Source: an uncultured Oscillospiraceae bacterium (GTDB taxonomy: Bacteria > Bacillota > Clostridia > Oscillospirales > Oscillospiraceae). Taken from it: a stretch of 63,941 nt of DNA. The DNA is taken from positions 995 to 64,935 of the forward strand of contig CAJOEH010000007.1 of assembly GCA_905233385.1 (NCBI GenBank), in the 5' to 3' direction. The notes under the pieces were generated by a model. That model searched no databases. It saw only the letters and a list, made by a program, of their open reading frames with translations, and had not been told where the DNA came from. Below are positions 61,928-63,941 of the stretch, piece by piece; within the stretch, counting starts at the first letter, position 1, and each line of letters starts with the position of its first letter. A program made the position numbers and the translations under genes.

Positions 61928-63164
61928 ACTTCGCCCGACAACTTTAGACGAGGTCTACGGTCAGGACGAGATCCTCGGCGAAGGCAAGATCCTGCGCCGG
62001 ATGATCGAATCGGGCAGCGTCCCGAATCTGATCTTCTACGGACCGAGCGGCACGGGCAAGACGACGGTCGCCAACATCATCGCCGACGCCACGCAGCGCA
62101 AGCTGTTCAAGCTCAACGCGACGACCGCCTCCACCGCCGACATCAAGGAAATCGTCTCCCAGCTGGACACCCTGCTCGCGCCGAACGGCGTGCTGCTCTA
62201 TCTGGACGAGATCCAGTCCTTCAACAAGAAACAGCAGCAGACCCTGCTGGAGCACATTGAAAACGGCAAGATCACGCTGATCGCGTCCACGACGGAAAAT
62301 CCGTATTTCTACGTCTTCAACGCGATCCTGAGCCGCAGTACGGTCTTCGAGTTCAAGCCGATCACGCCGGAGGCGGCCCTGCAGGCCGTCCGCCGCGCCG
62401 TGGACTACATGGCGAACAAGACGGAGCTCTCCGTCACGGCGGAGGAAGGCGCGTTGGAGCACATCGCCAGCGCCTGCGGCGGCGACATCCGCAAGGCGAT
62501 CAACGCCGTGGAGGCGATGTTCATCGCGGCGCGGCCGGGCGACACCGCGCTGCTCCTGACGCTGGCCGACGCGAAGGCCGTGACCCAGCGCTCCGCCATG
62601 CGCTACGACCGCGAGGGCGACAACCACTTCGACAGCCTGTCCGCGCTGATGAAGTCCATCCGCGGCTCCGATCCCGACGCCGCGATCCACTATCTGGCGC
62701 GCTTTCTCGAGGCCGGCGATCTGCCCTCCTGCTGCCGCAGGATCCTCTGCTCTGCCTGCGAGGACATCGGCCTTGCCTACCCGCTGGCGATCCCGATCGT
62801 CAAAGCCTGCGTGGATTCCGCGCTCCAGCTCGGTATGCCCGAGGCGCGGCTCCCGCTCGCGGACGCCGTGCTCTTCCTCGCCACCGCGCCGAAGTCCAAT
62901 TCCGGCTGCATGGCGATCGATAAGGCGCTCGCGGACGTCCGCGCCGGCAAAGTCGGCGCCTTCCCGCGGGAGCTGCAGAACGTCCACGCCGATTCCTTCG
63001 GACAGGAGCGCGAGCAGGGCTACCTCTACCCGCACAGCTTCCCGAATCACTGGGTGAAACAGCAGTACCTGCCGGATCTGATCAAGGACGTGCAGTATTA
63101 CGAGTACGGCGACAACAAGATCGAGCAGGCCGCGAAACACTATTGGGATGAGATCAAGAAATGA
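61905..63164 (+). CDS. rarA: replication-associated recombination protein RarA (MgsA)
   Basis: A 419-aa AAA+ ATPase of the clamp-loader clade starting at 61905 behind AAAGGAG, 23 bp inside the end of the transporter gene. It has 'RPTTLDEVYGQDEILG', Walker A G-P-S-G-T-G-K-T-T, Walker B 'LLYLDEIQSFNK', sensor 1 'LIASTTENPYF' and the C-terminal RarA/MgsA tetramerisation region ('AYPLAIPIVKACVDSALQLGMPEARLPLADAVLFLATAPKSN'). It acts at stalled replication forks. Confidence 0.95.
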   Translation: MYQPLADELRPTTLDEVYGQDEILGEGKILRRMIESGSVPNLIFYGPSGTGKTTVANIIADATQRKLFKLNATTASTADIKEIVSQLDTLLAPNGVLLYLDEIQSFNKKQQQTLLEHIENGKITLIASTTENPYFYVFNAILSRSTVFEFKPITPEAALQAVRRAVDYMANKTELSVTAEEGALEHIASACGGDIRKAINAVEAMFIAARPGDTALLLTLADAKAVTQRSAMRYDREGDNHFDSLSALMKSIRGSDPDAAIHYLARFLEAGDLPSCCRRILCSACEDIGLAYPLAIPIVKACVDSALQLGMPEARLPLADAVLFLATAPKSNSGCMAIDKALADVRAGKVGAFPRELQNVHADSFGQEREQGYLYPHSFPNHWVKQQYLPDLIKDVQYYEYGDNKIEQAAKHYWDEIKK

Positions 63165-63173
63165 GGGAGTAAG

Positions 63174-63359
63174 ATGATGGATATTCGCCCGGGCGACGTG
63201 CTGACGATGAAGAAACAGCACCCCTGCGGAAGCAACACCTGGACCGTTCTGCGCATCGGCGCGGATTTCAAGCTGAAATGCACCGGCTGCGGGCACGAGA
63301 TCATGCTCCCGCGCTTTCAGGCCGAGAAGCACGTCAAGGCCGTCAAGCGCCCGGAATAA
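63174..63359 (+). CDS. DUF951-family small protein
   Basis: A 61-aa protein with the DUF951 pattern 'GDVLTMKKQHPCGSNTWTVLRIGADFKLKCTGCGHEIMLPR', including C-x-x-C (C-T-G-C) and another Cys that may bind zinc. Start at 63174 or 63177, both behind GAGGGA. It is conserved in Firmicutes with unknown function and often lies near DNA-maintenance genes. Confidence 0.9.
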   Translation: MMDIRPGDVLTMKKQHPCGSNTWTVLRIGADFKLKCTGCGHEIMLPRFQAEKHVKAVKRPE

Positions 63360-63453
63360 TCGTTCGACCGCGTGACACGGTTTTTTGCAAAAAAGTTGCT
63401 CGGGAAATGGAATTCCCGAAAGAAACACCCGAAAACACGGCTGACCGATACGA

Positions 63454-63490
63454 AACAGGCCGCATTCCCCGTTGGGGATTGCGACCTGTT
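63454..63490 (+). terminator. terminator before spoIIGA
   Basis: A 17-bp imperfect stem (AACAGGCCGCATTCCCC with GGGGATTGCGACCTGTT) followed by a T-run. Confidence 0.88.
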
Positions 63491-63534
63491 TTTTGCGTCC
63501 GTGCCTCTATACTTTGTCCACAGAGGTGAGGACC

Positions 63535-63941
63535 TTGACCGTCTACGCGGATGCCGTTTTCGTGCTGAATTTCTCCGTCAATTACTTGCTCCTGCGCGCC
63601 AGCGCCCGCCTCGGCGGCGCGGCGATCCGCAGCAAACGTCTGCTCTGCGGCGCGCTGCTCGGCGCGGCCTACGCCGTCGCGGTCTATCTTCCCGGCCTGC
63701 GGTGGCTGTCTTGCCTGCCCGTCAAGCTCCTGTGCGCGGCGGGAATGCTCCTCCTCGCGTTTGGCCGGCGGCGCAGTTCCTTGCGGCTCGCGGCGGTCTT
63801 CGGCGGCATGACGCTGGCGCTCTGCGGCGCAGTCTACGGCGTGGAGCTTTTGAAAGGCGGGCAGGCTCGCTGGCGGGCGGACGCGCTGTTCTACCCCGTC
63901 ACCTTCTTCTCTCTCCTGCTGACCGCCGCGGCGGTCAGCTT
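63535..63941 (+). CDS. spoIIGA: sigma-E processing peptidase SpoIIGA, N-terminal part
   Basis: The frame starts at the TTG at 63535 (GAGGTGAGG upstream) with M-T-V-Y-A-D-A-V-F-V-L-N-F-S-V-N-Y and is open to the window end (135 codons). The first residues fit the conserved 'IYxDxxxxxNFxxxxxLL' start of SpoIIGA, and several transmembrane helices follow (leucine/alanine-rich stretches from about residues 5, 35, 60, 85 and 115). SpoIIGA is the membrane aspartic protease that activates sigma-E; the catalytic D-S-G motif would lie outside the window. spoIIGA is normally followed by sigE. Confidence 0.78.
   Translation, partial: MTVYADAVFVLNFSVNYLLLRASARLGGAAIRSKRLLCGALLGAAYAVAVYLPGLRWLSCLPVKLLCAAGMLLLAFGRRRSSLRLAAVFGGMTLALCGAVYGVELLKGGQARWRADALFYPVTFFSLLLTAAAVS

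Overview
The window looks like a chromosomal segment of a GC-rich, probably spore-forming, low-abundance-type Clostridia bacterium (my best guess is an Oscillospirales/Oscillospiraceae-like gut anaerobe). Reasons: S-layer-homology (SLH) surface proteins, the ytfI-ytfJ (DUF2953-GerW) pair, the start of a SpoIIGA-like gene, a T-box in front of tyrS, an OLE RNA/oapA-dxs-tlyA-nadK-argR-recN block and a Gram-positive str operon. Most intergenic promoters fit a vegetative sigma-A pattern (TTGxxx, 17 bp, TATAAT-like), and many genes start with GTG or TTG behind strong Shine-Dalgarno sequences.

Layout. 1-9.6 kb: the end of an SLH protein, then a metal/tetrapyrrole/siderophore-type importer operon (lipoprotein binding protein, membrane-anchored surface protein, ExbB/TolQ-like and DUF2149 proteins, FecCD permease, ATPase) closed by a giant GLUG-repeat SLH protein. 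9.6-12.0 kb: a decayed island with an XdhC stub, a tRNA-Ala gene interrupted by a hairpin-rich insert, a Phd-Doc toxin-antitoxin pair, a truncated tyrosine recombinase and an intact tRNA-Arg. 12.1-16.9 kb (minus): U32 peptidase/TrhP, MltG, DJ-1-like protein, Tmk, TagA/WecG glycosyltransferase. 17.0-31 kb: conserved hypothetical gene, MscS, FtsH, RlmB, a P-type-ATPase-like pseudoenzyme, an EF-G2-type GTPase, ExoIII, an SLH-NlpC/P60 hydrolase, a dihydropyrimidinase/hydantoinase. 30.5-39.4 kb (minus): GNAT, T-box-tyrS, then recN-argR-nadK-tlyA-dxs-oapA read from a leader I identify as OLE RNA. 39.7-42.3 kb: a zinc/cadmium efflux operon (arsR/smtB, HMA protein, P-type ATPase). 42.4-45 kb: an AT-richer secreted repeat protein and palindromic repeats. 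45-47.7 kb: dus, ECF sigma, anti-sigma. 47.9-52.8 kb: L7Ae-like gene, rpsL, rpsG, fusA, tuf. 53-63.9 kb: ABC exporter, DUF2953-ytfJ, LOR/SDH-domain protein, a TetM-like GTPase fused to a YacP/Rae1-type NYN nuclease, 8-oxoguanine-deaminase-like amidohydrolase, EamA transporter, rarA, DUF951, partial spoIIGA.

The items most worth following up are: (1) the ribosome-protection-type GTPase fused to a Rae1-like A-site endonuclease domain at 57.1-59.7 kb; (2) the OLE RNA candidate with its partner gene oapA at 38.1-39.4 kb; (3) a protein with P-type ATPase architecture that has lost all catalytic signatures at 21.5-23.6 kb; (4) an ExbB/ExbD-like energy-coupling pair inside an importer operon of an organism that otherwise looks like a monoderm; (5) a tRNA-Ala gene split in its T arm by about 145 bp of hairpins. 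All functional statements are from reading the sequence; no database searches or folding programs were run.
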